Assembly (NCBI GenBank): GCA_026387895.1 | Contig: JAPLKT010000024.1 | Coordinates: forward strand, 1-39,848 | Source: Gemmatimonadota bacterium | GTDB taxonomy: Bacteria; Gemmatimonadota; Gemmatimonadetes; Gemmatimonadales; Gemmatimonadaceae | Reading direction: 5' to 3' | DNA length: 39,848 nucleotides | Shown: piece after piece, positions 15,205 through 21,658 of the stretch | Layout of the letters: each line of letters opens with the position of its first letter | How positions within the stretch are numbered: position 1 is the first letter of the stretch | Position numbers and translations under genes: made by a program | The notes under the pieces: model-generated | What the model was told of the DNA's origin: nothing | The model's database searches: none | Seen by the model: the letters and a program-made list of their open reading frames with translations, nothing else

Positions 15205-16110
15205 CTACTTGTTGGCTTTCGGCCGAAGCGTCATGTGCGAGACCGTCCAGATGACAACAGTACCGCACAGGTCGTTGCCGTTGATCACGTGGTACGCTGC
15301 CGGCGTATACTCCGCACGCGGATACACCTCGACCGCGTAGACCTCGTCCTTGGAGACGATTTGGTCGAAGGTTTCGCCCGGATTGATCTTGATCAGCATG
15401 CCGTCCTTGAGGACGTTCATCATGCAGACCAGCTGCACCCCTTTCTGGATGGATCCGCCTCCGGACGGCTTGCCCTGCAGATTCGCGCCGCCGGTGCGTT
15501 CACGGCGCAGCGTGACGCCAAGGACATCGCGAAAGATCGACGACGCGTCGTTGACGGATTCTTTTTTCTTCTCGATCTCTTCTGGGGAGAACAGGGTGCC
15601 GAATCCCGCGCGCTTCTGCGCGTAGAACCCCGTCGCGGCGAGCGCGGGGTGGGATTCTTCGTCTTTCGTGAGGACCGTGATCGTCCCGAGCGTCTGCGCC
15701 ACGGGCTGGAGTTTCACGCCAATGTGTACGGTGGAGTCGGCGAGCAGGTTGAGCTCGAAGTCCACACCGTCGAAGCCGACTTTCTTGACGCGAATCGTGC
15801 GCGCGCCGGCTGGAATGTTCCGAAGCCGAAAGAATCCCGCCTCGTCGGTGAACGTGGCCATCGCCGGATCATCGATCTCGATGATGACCTTCGCGAGCGG
15901 GTTGTCGAGCGGATCCAGAATCGTCCCCTGCAGGTGCGAGAGCTTGATCGTGGGCGCCGCCGCCTGTGCGATCAGTGCGCTCAAGGGCAACGCGCCGAGC
16001 GCGCCGGATAACAGCACGAGGCAGGCAGAGCGCGTGATGGAACGCGTGATGGAACGCGTGATGGAACGCGTGATGGAACGCCGAGCAGTTGGACGGTGCG
16101 ATATATGCAT
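15205..16110 (-). CDS. Exported carboxypeptidase-regulatory-like/plug domain protein
   Basis: 301 residues from ATG 16110; an in-frame start at 16176 would place extra residues before the signal peptide. The signal peptide has an unusual n-region of four SITR repeats before the hydrophobic core (CLVLLSGALGALPLSALIAQ). Residues about 55-140 form a carboxypeptidase D regulatory-like beta-sandwich (LQGTILDPLDNPLAKVIIEI and FTDEAGFFRLRNIPAGARTI). The rest resembles the plug region of TonB-dependent receptors (SIFRDVLGVTLRRE), but there is no beta-barrel, so the protein is not a complete receptor. Two cysteines (VCMM, DLCGT) may pair. Function is unknown; it may bind a ligand or partner at the outer membrane. 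Confidence 0.7.
   Translation of the reverse strand: MHISHRPTARRSITRSITRSITRSITRSACLVLLSGALGALPLSALIAQAAAPTIKLSHLQGTILDPLDNPLAKVIIEIDDPAMATFTDEAGFFRLRNIPAGARTIRVKKVGFDGVDFELNLLADSTVHIGVKLQPVAQTLGTITVLTKDEESHPALAATGFYAQKRAGFGTLFSPEEIEKKKESVNDASSIFRDVLGVTLRRERTGGANLQGKPSGGGSIQKGVQLVCMMNVLKDGMLIKINPGETFDQIVSKDEVYAVEVYPRAEYTPAAYHVINGNDLCGTVVIWTVSHMTLRPKANK
16031..16078 (-). repeat. 12-bp repeat x4 encoding SITR units
   Basis: Four exact copies of CGCGTGATGGAA lie inside the signal-peptide coding region of the plug-domain protein. They are in frame (12 = 4 codons) and give RSITRSITRSITRSITR. Gain or loss of units would change the positively charged n-region without shifting the frame. Confidence 0.95.
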
Positions 16111-16132
16111 GAAGGGATGATACGAAAACCCC

Positions 16133-16168
16133 AGACGCCTCGAAAGGTGTCCGGGGTTCGAATCAGAG
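16133..16168 (-). terminator. Terminator after cytochrome c gene
   Basis: On the minus strand AACCCCGGACACCT pairs with AGGCGTCTGGGGTT (two mismatches) around TTCG, followed by TTCGTATC. It begins 8 bp after the cytochrome stop codon. The GGGGTTCGAATC inside it mimics a tRNA T-arm, but no tRNA is present. Confidence 0.75.
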
Positions 16169-16176
16169 CAGCACAC

Positions 16177-16701
16177 TTACGGCTTCTTGACCGCCGGGAC
16201 TGGCGTCTTGACGTTGAGGTCAATGTAGGTCGAGGTCGGCTCCTCGCCCGGCTTCGCGCTGCGGGGAATTCGTTCGCCCATCGCCGTGCCGAGGGACTTG
16301 ATGTACTTGTAGATATTGCGAATGTCTTCCTCGTTCATCAACGCCGTGTTGTGGTACGGCATCGGGAGGTTCCCCTCGCCACCGTCGGCGGTGGTCATGA
16401 CGCTGAACCAGTGGTTCTCGTCCTGGCGCGCTGCGATTGTACGAAGGTTCTTGGCGTAGTTCGTGCCCCACGCGCCCTTGAAGCCGAGCGAACGGCCGGT
16501 CATGAGCGAGTCCTTGCTCACCTTACCCTTCGACTCCACCCAGTTCGGCGTGTGGCAATCGTGGCAGCTGCCGACGATGAGCAGGTACGCGCCCGCCTCT
16601 TCAGGCGTGGCAGCGACGACTTTCGGCTTGGCCTGCGCCTGCGCGGCAGACGGGATAGTGAACGCGGCAACAGTAGCGAGCGCGACAAGGCGACGAAGCA
16701 T
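16177..16701 (-). CDS. Periplasmic single-heme cytochrome c
   Basis: 174 residues from ATG 16701, which is preceded by CGAGGAACCG, a good ribosome-binding site. The longer open frame to 16824 lacks this. A signal peptide (LVALATVAAFTIPSAAQAQA) directs export. One heme site is present, SCHDCHT (Cys46, Cys49, His50). A likely distal Met is in LPMPYHNTA, followed by the class I cytochrome C-terminal helix NEEDIRNIYKYIKSLG. The layout is like small c-type cytochromes that accept electrons from periplasmic dehydrogenases. The partner is not visible nearby; the GMC oxidoreductase at the window start is 14 kb away and cytoplasmic-looking. Confidence 0.9.
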   Translation of the reverse strand: MLRRLVALATVAAFTIPSAAQAQAKPKVVAATPEEAGAYLLIVGSCHDCHTPNWVESKGKVSKDSLMTGRSLGFKGAWGTNYAKNLRTIAARQDENHWFSVMTTADGGEGNLPMPYHNTALMNEEDIRNIYKYIKSLGTAMGERIPRSAKPGEEPTSTYIDLNVKTPVPAVKKP

Positions 16702-16822
16702 CGGTTCCTCGGTGGGGTGGGTGGTTCGGTGACGAATGCTGAAGAATAACGGATTACCCCTCAAGGGTGTTGGGGACGGGGGGGCGCTCGTCGGCGCCCG
16801 TGCGGCATCGTATCTTGCCCGC

Positions 16823-17656
16823 ATGATTACCGTGCATCACGCTGACAACCTTACGCTCCTCCCCACGTTGCGGGCGGGCTCGTTCGGGCTGATTTATATC
16901 GATCCCCCGTTCAATACGGGACGTACGGTACGGCGCTCGCGCGTGACGTCGCGCAAGGCGGCCGAGGGGGAGGCCGGAACGCGCACCGGCTTCGGCGGCA
17001 AACGCTATGTGTCGACGCTCAAAAAGAGCGAAAGCTACGCCGACCAGTTCGACGATTACCCCGCGTGGCTCGCGCCGCGGCTGGTCGAGGCGCGTCGGCT
17101 GCTCTCGGTGCGCGGCAGTCTCTTTGTGCATCTCGACTACCGCGAAGTGCACTACGTGAAAGTGCTGCTCGACACGATCTTTGGTCGCGCGAACTTCGTG
17201 AATGAGATTATTTGGGCCTACGACTACGGCGCCCGCTCGAGCACACGTTGGAGTCCGAAGCACGACACCATCCTCTGGTATTCGAAGACTCCAGGGCGTC
17301 ACCTATTCAACGCCGATGCCGCGGACCGGATTCCGTACATGGCGCCCGGACTCGTGACCCCTGAAAAGGTCGCGCGCGGCAAGATGCCGACTGATACCTG
17401 GTGGCACACGATCGTGAGTCCCACCGGCAAGGAGAAGACGGGCTACCCGACACAAAAGCCACTCGGCGTTCTCGAGCGGCTCGTGAAGGTGCACTCACGG
17501 CCCAAGGACAAACTGCTGGATTTCTTTGCCGGGAGCGGGAGCTTCGGCGATGCAGCGGATCGGCACGGGCGGGATGTCACGCTCGTCGATGCGTCGGCCG
17601 CGGCGATTCGCGTGATGAAAAAGCGGTTCGCCGGGCGGGACGTGCTGTTTCGCTGA
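16823..17656 (+). CDS. Orphan DNA methyltransferase (N6/N4 amino-type)
   Basis: 277 residues from ATG 16823; an upstream ATG at 16736 would overlap the promoter region of the divergent cytochrome gene. Motif IV, YIDPPFNTG, comes first (residues 25-33) and the SAM-binding motif I, LDFFAGSGSFGDAA, comes near residue 230. This order marks the beta class of amino-methyltransferases. Other family blocks are SLFVHLDYREVHYVK, NEIIWAYDYGARS and PTGKEKTGYPTQKP. A target-recognition region lies between these. No restriction endonuclease is adjacent, so it is solitary and more likely regulatory or maintenance than restriction-modification. The target site cannot be read from the sequence. TATCTT at 16810-16815, 7 bp before the ATG, could be a -10 box giving an almost leaderless mRNA. 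Confidence 0.88.
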   Translation: MITVHHADNLTLLPTLRAGSFGLIYIDPPFNTGRTVRRSRVTSRKAAEGEAGTRTGFGGKRYVSTLKKSESYADQFDDYPAWLAPRLVEARRLLSVRGSLFVHLDYREVHYVKVLLDTIFGRANFVNEIIWAYDYGARSSTRWSPKHDTILWYSKTPGRHLFNADAADRIPYMAPGLVTPEKVARGKMPTDTWWHTIVSPTGKEKTGYPTQKPLGVLERLVKVHSRPKDKLLDFFAGSGSFGDAADRHGRDVTLVDASAAAIRVMKKRFAGRDVLFR

Positions 17657-17702
17657 TCGGCCTGCGTTGCTATCTGCTCGGGGCGGTCGGAGTCGGGCGG
17701 TC

Positions 17703-17769
17703 GGAGCTGAGCATTCCCTTCGCGAGCTAAACTGCAACGACCGCGCTCGCTGCGGGAACGCTCAGCTCC
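17703..17769 (+). repeat. REP-like hairpin element, copy A
   Basis: Outer arms GGAGCTGAGCATTCCC (17703-17718) and GGGAACGCTCAGCTCC (17754-17769) pair with one mismatch. Inner arms GCGAGC (17722-17727) and GCTCGC (17745-17750) close a 17-nt loop. The core 17721-17752 is 30/32 identical to the reverse complement of copy B. Confidence 0.85.
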
Positions 17770-17921
17770 TCCCTGACAGGCTGGATCCTCGGCTCGCACG
17801 CTGCCCGAGTGGCGCGGCGAACTCTCGGCTGCCCGCGCTCCCTTTCACAAACGGGGCGCGAAGCCCCGCGCTGTGCGCCGATCGACGGTGTGGGGCTTTG
17901 GCGGGCAGTGCACAGACGCGC

Positions 17922-17981
17922 GCGCGTTAGCCATCCGCGCGTTGGCCATCCGCGCGTTGGCCATCCACGCGTTAGCCGCGG
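17922..17981. repeat. 15-bp tandem repeat, about 4 copies
   Basis: Three copies of GCGCGTTGGCCATCC (one with TTAG) and a diverged fourth copy lie between the two hairpin elements. No gene is supported here, and 15 is a multiple of three only by chance. Confidence 0.9.
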
Positions 17982-17989
17982 AAGGGAGG

Positions 17990-18052
17990 GGCGAGGCGTC
18001 CCCACAGCGAGCGCGGTCGTTTCAGTATAGCTCGCGCCGGGGACGCCTCGCC
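17990..18052 (-). repeat. REP-like hairpin element, copy B (inverted)
   Basis: Outer arms GGCGAGGCGTCCCC (17990-18003) and GGGGACGCCTCGCC (18039-18052) pair perfectly. Inner arms GCGAGC (18007-18012) and GCTCGC (18030-18035) close a loop. Read on the minus strand, positions 18036-18005 match the core of copy A at 30 of 32 bases. The outer arms differ completely from copy A yet are also self-complementary, so the fold is kept while the sequence has changed. Confidence 0.85.
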
Positions 18053-18056
18053 TCGA

Positions 18057-18102
18057 CCGCCCGAAGCGAGAATCGCGATCCGCCCGAAGCGAGAATCGCG
18101 AC
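18057..18102. repeat. 23-bp direct repeat x2
   Basis: Two adjacent 23-bp copies beginning CCGCCCGAAGCGAGAATCGC differ only at the last base. They abut hairpin copy B and end 6 bp before the stop codon of the minus-strand gene. Confidence 0.93.
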
Positions 18103-18107
18103 CGAGC

Positions 18108-19193
18108 CTACTGGTAGTGAATGTAGAGCGGCCGAGGATGCAGCTTGAGGATCTCGGGGATCGTCGTCCGCGGGTTGTCGTTGCGCGCCTTGTAGAACTG
18201 CTTCCACCCCGCGAACTGCACCGGCTCCGCCTTGATCCACTTGCGGAAGGTGTTCCGCTTGAGCCACGGCGCCCCGAAACCGTCCATGTGCATCACGATC
18301 TGCACGCGCGGATCGAGTTTAATCTGATGTGTGTTCGTGACACCGCGCTGCGTAAAGCGGTGTACAACTAGGACTTTCGGCGGGAGCTTGTACTGCGTGA
18401 CCACTTCCGCCAACATCGTCGCTGCGTAGTTCACGTCCGACGCGTCAAAACTCCCGATCTTCTTGCCCGGAACAGTGCCGTCCTTGAGCGCGAACTCCGG
18501 ATCAATGCCGAGGTGGAAGTTCGGACGCTGTAGAAATCGCACGAGCCGCGGCAGCTCGTCCTGCAGCGTCGCATGCCCGACCTGCACGTCGAGGAACACC
18601 AGCGCGTTCCGCTTCGCGGCCCACCCCGCGACCTTCTCGATAAGCGACGAATCCATGCGGAGGCGGTACTTGCCGTCCTTGCCCGGTGCGCCCTGCGCGA
18701 CCACGGCAATCAGGTGGAGGGCGGGTTGCACGGGGGTCGTCGGATCCGCCTTCGTCCAGGCGGCGACTTCAGCGTCCAACATCTTGAGCATCTCGGTCGG
18801 CTCGTACTCGCCGAGTACACCCATGCGCTTGGAGAGAGGATTGCCGTAGTAGGCGATGATGCGTTTGGCAGGGAGGATGGAGCCTGGGAGCGGCTCGGGG
18901 CCCTTTACCGGCCACTTCGCGTCGAGGATCGAGTCCTGCCGCGCCTGCGCAATGGAATCGGCGTCGGAGGGCGGCTTGAGCGAACTCATCGACTTCTTGC
19001 CCGTGCTCGCACTTTTCTTGCCTGCCCCCTGTTTCTTGGTTCCCTTTTTTGGGGCGGGGGCGATGCTATCGCGTGCTGGCGTCGGCTTGGCGGGCTTCGC
19101 CGTCGAATCTTGCTGCGCGGCGGCGGGGAGGGCGGCCACGGTCACTACAAAGAGCGCGCGCCGGAGCGCACGCGAGATCACAAAAGAGGGCAC
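18108..19193 (-). CDS. Secreted protein of unknown function, conserved barrel-like domain
   Basis: 361 residues from GTG 19193, with a signal peptide (RALFVVTVAALPAAAQQD). A low-complexity Lys/Pro/Ser/Thr linker spans about 30-75. The folded domain starts at IIAYYGNPLSKRMGVLGEY. Strand-like blocks follow in the order ALHLIAVVAQG, ALVFLDVQVGHA, NFHLGIDPEFAL, KVLVVHRFTQRGVTN, VQIVMHMDGFG and LYIHYQ. This alternating pattern, with acidic and aromatic residues at strand ends, suggests a TIM-barrel-like fold. I recognise it as a widespread uncharacterised family in soil bacteria but know no function; a glycoside-hydrolase-like role is possible but unproven. The upstream gene on this strand is another secreted protein of unknown role. 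Confidence 0.75.
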   Translation of the reverse strand: MPSFVISRALRRALFVVTVAALPAAAQQDSTAKPAKPTPARDSIAPAPKKGTKKQGAGKKSASTGKKSMSSLKPPSDADSIAQARQDSILDAKWPVKGPEPLPGSILPAKRIIAYYGNPLSKRMGVLGEYEPTEMLKMLDAEVAAWTKADPTTPVQPALHLIAVVAQGAPGKDGKYRLRMDSSLIEKVAGWAAKRNALVFLDVQVGHATLQDELPRLVRFLQRPNFHLGIDPEFALKDGTVPGKKIGSFDASDVNYAATMLAEVVTQYKLPPKVLVVHRFTQRGVTNTHQIKLDPRVQIVMHMDGFGAPWLKRNTFRKWIKAEPVQFAGWKQFYKARNDNPRTTIPEILKLHPRPLYIHYQ

Positions 19194-19209
19194 GGCGTGG
19201 TGACGGGTT

Positions 19210-19233
19210 GAGAGGGAGGAAACCTACCCTCTC
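19210..19233 (-). terminator. Candidate hairpin between two minus-strand genes
   Basis: GAGAGGG-AGG pairs with CCT-A-CCCTCTC around AAA (19210-19233). It lies 59 bp after the stop of the 19293-21047 gene and 16 bp ahead of the next start, with no T-run on the minus strand. It could be a weak terminator or attenuating structure. Confidence 0.35.
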
Positions 19234-19292
19234 TAGACCACCAGCCCCACCGTGACGTCACTTGGGACTGGCGGTTTCACACGGTGCGCGAA

Positions 19293-21047
19293 TCAGCGCA
19301 CGACGATCTCAATTCGGTGGTCGGCGCGAACCACGTATTGTCCCGCCACCTCGACCTCTAACTGCACGACGTAGGCCCCTTTGGACAACGTCGAGATGTC
19401 GAGCTGGAGCGCGCGCGGCGATGTCGACGAGCCCCGAGCCGACATATCCTGCACCGTGATGCTCACGGGGGTCGCCTCGGTGACGACCCGAAGCGTCTTG
19501 GCCTGCCGACGGAGGAACCCGCTCTCCTCCACTTCGCGCACCACGGTGAGCGAGACTTTCATCGGCTCACCCGTGGGTTCGGTGCCATACGCTTCCCAAT
19601 ACACGCCGAGTTTGTCACCAGCGCGCACTTTTTCCGTCGACAACGCGTGCGGGACCACCTCTTCCACCGTCGTCGGGAAATCGCCGTACGGCTCGTAGAA
19701 GAGTAGATCGGAGAGGGTGACGCGCGTGCCCACGGCGAACGGGGGCGCCATGCCGTATCGCGCCCGTCGTACCGCCGAACGATCGGGCGACCACACTTCC
19801 GCACTCATAATCAACGGACCCCAAGGGGCCTTGACCGTAATGACGTCATTTCTCGGCGCCTTCTTGTGCACCACGCTGAATCCGCGCACCGCGCTCGTTG
19901 GCGACACGACCAGTGCGGCAGTGATGGCGGTGCTGTCGAGCTCCGGCATGTTGCGCGCGTCGTATGCCATCACAACGAGAGCGGTGTCACCGCGGCGGAA
20001 CATCGCCTTTTGGTGCACCAAGGGTTTCAGTGACTTCGCGTATGTCGGGGAATAGCGACCAACGACGGGTGGCAGCTGCACCGCCCAGTCGGTGGAGTCG
20101 GAGATGGTCGGATTGTTGAGCACGTAGCCCGGCGGGATAAACCGATACGCCGGCGACGGTTCATGCCCGACGGTGTTGTACTCGCCGGTTCGTGGGTCGC
20201 CGCGCCCACGCGCCCAAGCACGAGGCCAGCCGAAACGGAGGAGCAGTTCGCGCTCGTCGTCGTCAAAGCCAAACTGGTACACGCCGGCGGCATCGCGCAT
20301 CATCTCGACGTACGTCATGCGCGCGTACCACTCGGTCCGCGAGTCGTTCCCGTCGGTCGAATACAACACCTTCGACAGGAACCAGACGCGATCTTCGTAT
20401 GCGATCCGCTCTTTGCTCGCACATGGCAGCCGGCGGTAGCTCTGGCGCGTATCCTCGTCAATCAAATAGCCAAGGTCGCGCCAGACGCACCGATCGCGGA
20501 CCAACATCTTGGCAATCGCAACCTCGTACACACTGTCGGCCGCTCTGTAGTCGCCCAGCATGTGCTGTGCGAATCCAATCATGATGTCGCAGTACCAGCC
20601 ACCGACCTTGCATTCGGTGGCCGCGGTGAGCGCGTCCCGGCCGCGATCGGCCTCTACGAGGTATCGGACCCGCTGCGCCACAATCCACCGTTCGCCCGGC
20701 GCGATATGCCCGAGCGAGTCGAGCAATGCAATCAGCACATTGCGCTTGGCGGTGATCTCGCCAGGCTCCGGCGGCGCGCCGGGAGAACGCTCGTCATACC
20801 AGTAGCAAAACCTCCCCACCCGCTCATCACACTGGCTGGGCGAGCGACCCGTTGACTGATAGGGGAGATGCAGGCGCCGAAAGAGTTCGAAGTCGCGCTG
20901 CGCGCGGCGCCCCAGCTCGAAGGGCGACACGGTGTCGGTGGGAGTCGCCGGGGCGCTCGAACCGCCACGGACGATCTGTGCCCGGCCCACCGGCGCGAAG
21001 CCGGCAAGCGAGAGCATGAGGAAGAGAAGTCTACGGCGCATGATCAT
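19293..21047 (-). CDS. Secreted protein of unknown function (TPR-like N-terminus, beta-rich C-terminus)
   Basis: 584 residues from ATG 21047, preceded by GGGGGGTATAT; a TTG at 21062 is an unlikely alternative. A signal peptide (LLFLMLSLAGFAPVGRAQ) is present. The N-terminal third is helical and TPR-like (WIVAQRVRYLVEADRGRDAL and WYCDIMIGFAQHMLGDYRAA), with several cysteines that may pair (QCDERVGRFCYWY, ECKVGGWYC, RCVWRD). A middle segment, LLLRFGWPRAWARG, then PAYRFIPPG, resembles the entry to GWxTD-type domains, but the TD pair is missing. The C-terminus has two or three beta-sandwich segments (VSLTVVREVEESGFLRR, GAYVVQLEVEVAG). No catalytic motif is recognisable. Confidence 0.75.
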   Translation of the reverse strand: MIMRRRLLFLMLSLAGFAPVGRAQIVRGGSSAPATPTDTVSPFELGRRAQRDFELFRRLHLPYQSTGRSPSQCDERVGRFCYWYDERSPGAPPEPGEITAKRNVLIALLDSLGHIAPGERWIVAQRVRYLVEADRGRDALTAATECKVGGWYCDIMIGFAQHMLGDYRAADSVYEVAIAKMLVRDRCVWRDLGYLIDEDTRQSYRRLPCASKERIAYEDRVWFLSKVLYSTDGNDSRTEWYARMTYVEMMRDAAGVYQFGFDDDERELLLRFGWPRAWARGRGDPRTGEYNTVGHEPSPAYRFIPPGYVLNNPTISDSTDWAVQLPPVVGRYSPTYAKSLKPLVHQKAMFRRGDTALVVMAYDARNMPELDSTAITAALVVSPTSAVRGFSVVHKKAPRNDVITVKAPWGPLIMSAEVWSPDRSAVRRARYGMAPPFAVGTRVTLSDLLFYEPYGDFPTTVEEVVPHALSTEKVRAGDKLGVYWEAYGTEPTGEPMKVSLTVVREVEESGFLRRQAKTLRVVTEATPVSITVQDMSARGSSTSPRALQLDISTLSKGAYVVQLEVEVAGQYVVRADHRIEIVVR

Positions 21048-21079
21048 ATATACCCCCCACAACGATAACGGCGCCTACC

Positions 21080-21107
21080 CGGAAGCGTAGGTCCCTAATA
21101 GCTTCCG
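21080..21107. promoter_or_regulatory. Inverted repeat directly upstream of dut
   Basis: CGGAAGC (21080-21086) and GCTTCCG (21101-21107) flank a 14-bp centre containing CCTAATAG. The repeat ends 3 bp before the dut GTG. It could be an operator covering a -10-like TAATAG, or a 5' hairpin hiding the start. No repressor gene is adjacent. Confidence 0.45.
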
Positions 21108-21110
21108 CAC

Positions 21111-21614
21111 GTGGAATCCATCGTCTTCGAATCATTGCACCCCGACGTCGCCCCGCCGCGCCGCGGGACCGCCGGGAGTGCCGGCTACGACCTCGCCGCC
21201 TGCCTCGATGGGCGTACCGCGCGGGTCTTCAACGCCGGCGTGATGCGCGAAGTGGCGGCCGAAGGGGTCGGCGTGGCCGCGACCCTGACCCTCGCCCCCG
21301 GGGAGAAAGCCCTCGTACCGCTCGGCTTCAAAGCGCGTCTCCCCGTGGGTTACGAGGCGCAGATCCGCCCCCGCTCAGGAACGAGCGTTAAAACCGACCT
21401 GGTGATCGCCAACGCCCCTGGAACGGTCGATGCTGATTACCCGGACGAATGGTGCGTTCCCGTGAAGAACGGCGGACCCGCTCCGCTCCGGATCACCCAC
21501 GGGGAACGGATCGCCCAAATGGTGCTCGCCCGCTTCGAGGTACTCGACTTCACCGCAGGTACGGTCGCCCAAACCACGGAACGCGCCGGCGGATTCGGGT
21601 CGACCGGGCAATAG
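21111..21614 (+). CDS. dut: dUTP diphosphatase
   Basis: 167 residues from GTG 21111. The enzyme cleaves dUTP to dUMP and pyrophosphate, keeping uracil out of DNA and feeding thymidylate synthesis. All five trimeric dUTPase motifs are present: AGSAGYDL, IRPRSGTSVK, APGTVDADYPDEW (the uracil-pocket hairpin, with VDADY for the usual IDxDY), RIAQMVLARF and the Phe/Gly-rich arm RAGGFGSTG. A short insert between motifs 1 and 2 makes it slightly longer than the common 145-155 residues. It is followed 44 bp later by the M16 peptidase gene. An AT-rich TATTAT at 21615 suggests the peptidases have their own promoter. Confidence 0.95.
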   Translation: MESIVFESLHPDVAPPRRGTAGSAGYDLAACLDGRTARVFNAGVMREVAAEGVGVAATLTLAPGEKALVPLGFKARLPVGYEAQIRPRSGTSVKTDLVIANAPGTVDADYPDEWCVPVKNGGPAPLRITHGERIAQMVLARFEVLDFTAGTVAQTTERAGGFGSTGQ

Positions 21615-21658
21615 TATTATTTTGTAAGAGTCCCCCCAAACGTTCGAGGCATTTGATT

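Larger units (their letters stand above)
17657..18107. other. 451-bp non-coding, repeat-rich gap between convergent genes
   Basis: No coding frame here has a start, homology or composition to support it. The gap holds two large hairpins whose cores are inverted copies of each other, a small GC hairpin (17852-17868, CGGGGC/GCCCCG), a 15-bp tandem repeat (17922-17981) and a 23-bp direct repeat (18057-18102). Both flanking genes end into it. Confidence 0.85.

Noticed and set aside
16155-16180. GGGGTTCGAATC, resembling a tRNA T-arm
   Set aside because: The flanking bases do not form a T-stem, and no acceptor, D or anticodon arms lie upstream. The sequence is the right arm of the cytochrome gene's terminator.
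17800-17880. GCCCGAGTGGCG, resembling the D-arm of a class II tRNA
   Set aside because: No matching acceptor stem, anticodon arm or GTTCGA T-loop follows.
17922-17981. Possible CRISPR array
   Set aside because: Units are directly adjacent with no spacers and only 15 bp long.
17727-18005. Small open frame with RGWPT repeats in the repeat-rich gap
   Set aside because: The repeats are the translation of the 15-bp tandem repeat, and the frame runs through the hairpin elements. There is no ribosome-binding site.
19252-19261. GTGACGTCAC palindrome as a regulator site
   Set aside because: A single 10-bp palindrome after a gene end, without a partner regulator or second copy, is expected by chance.
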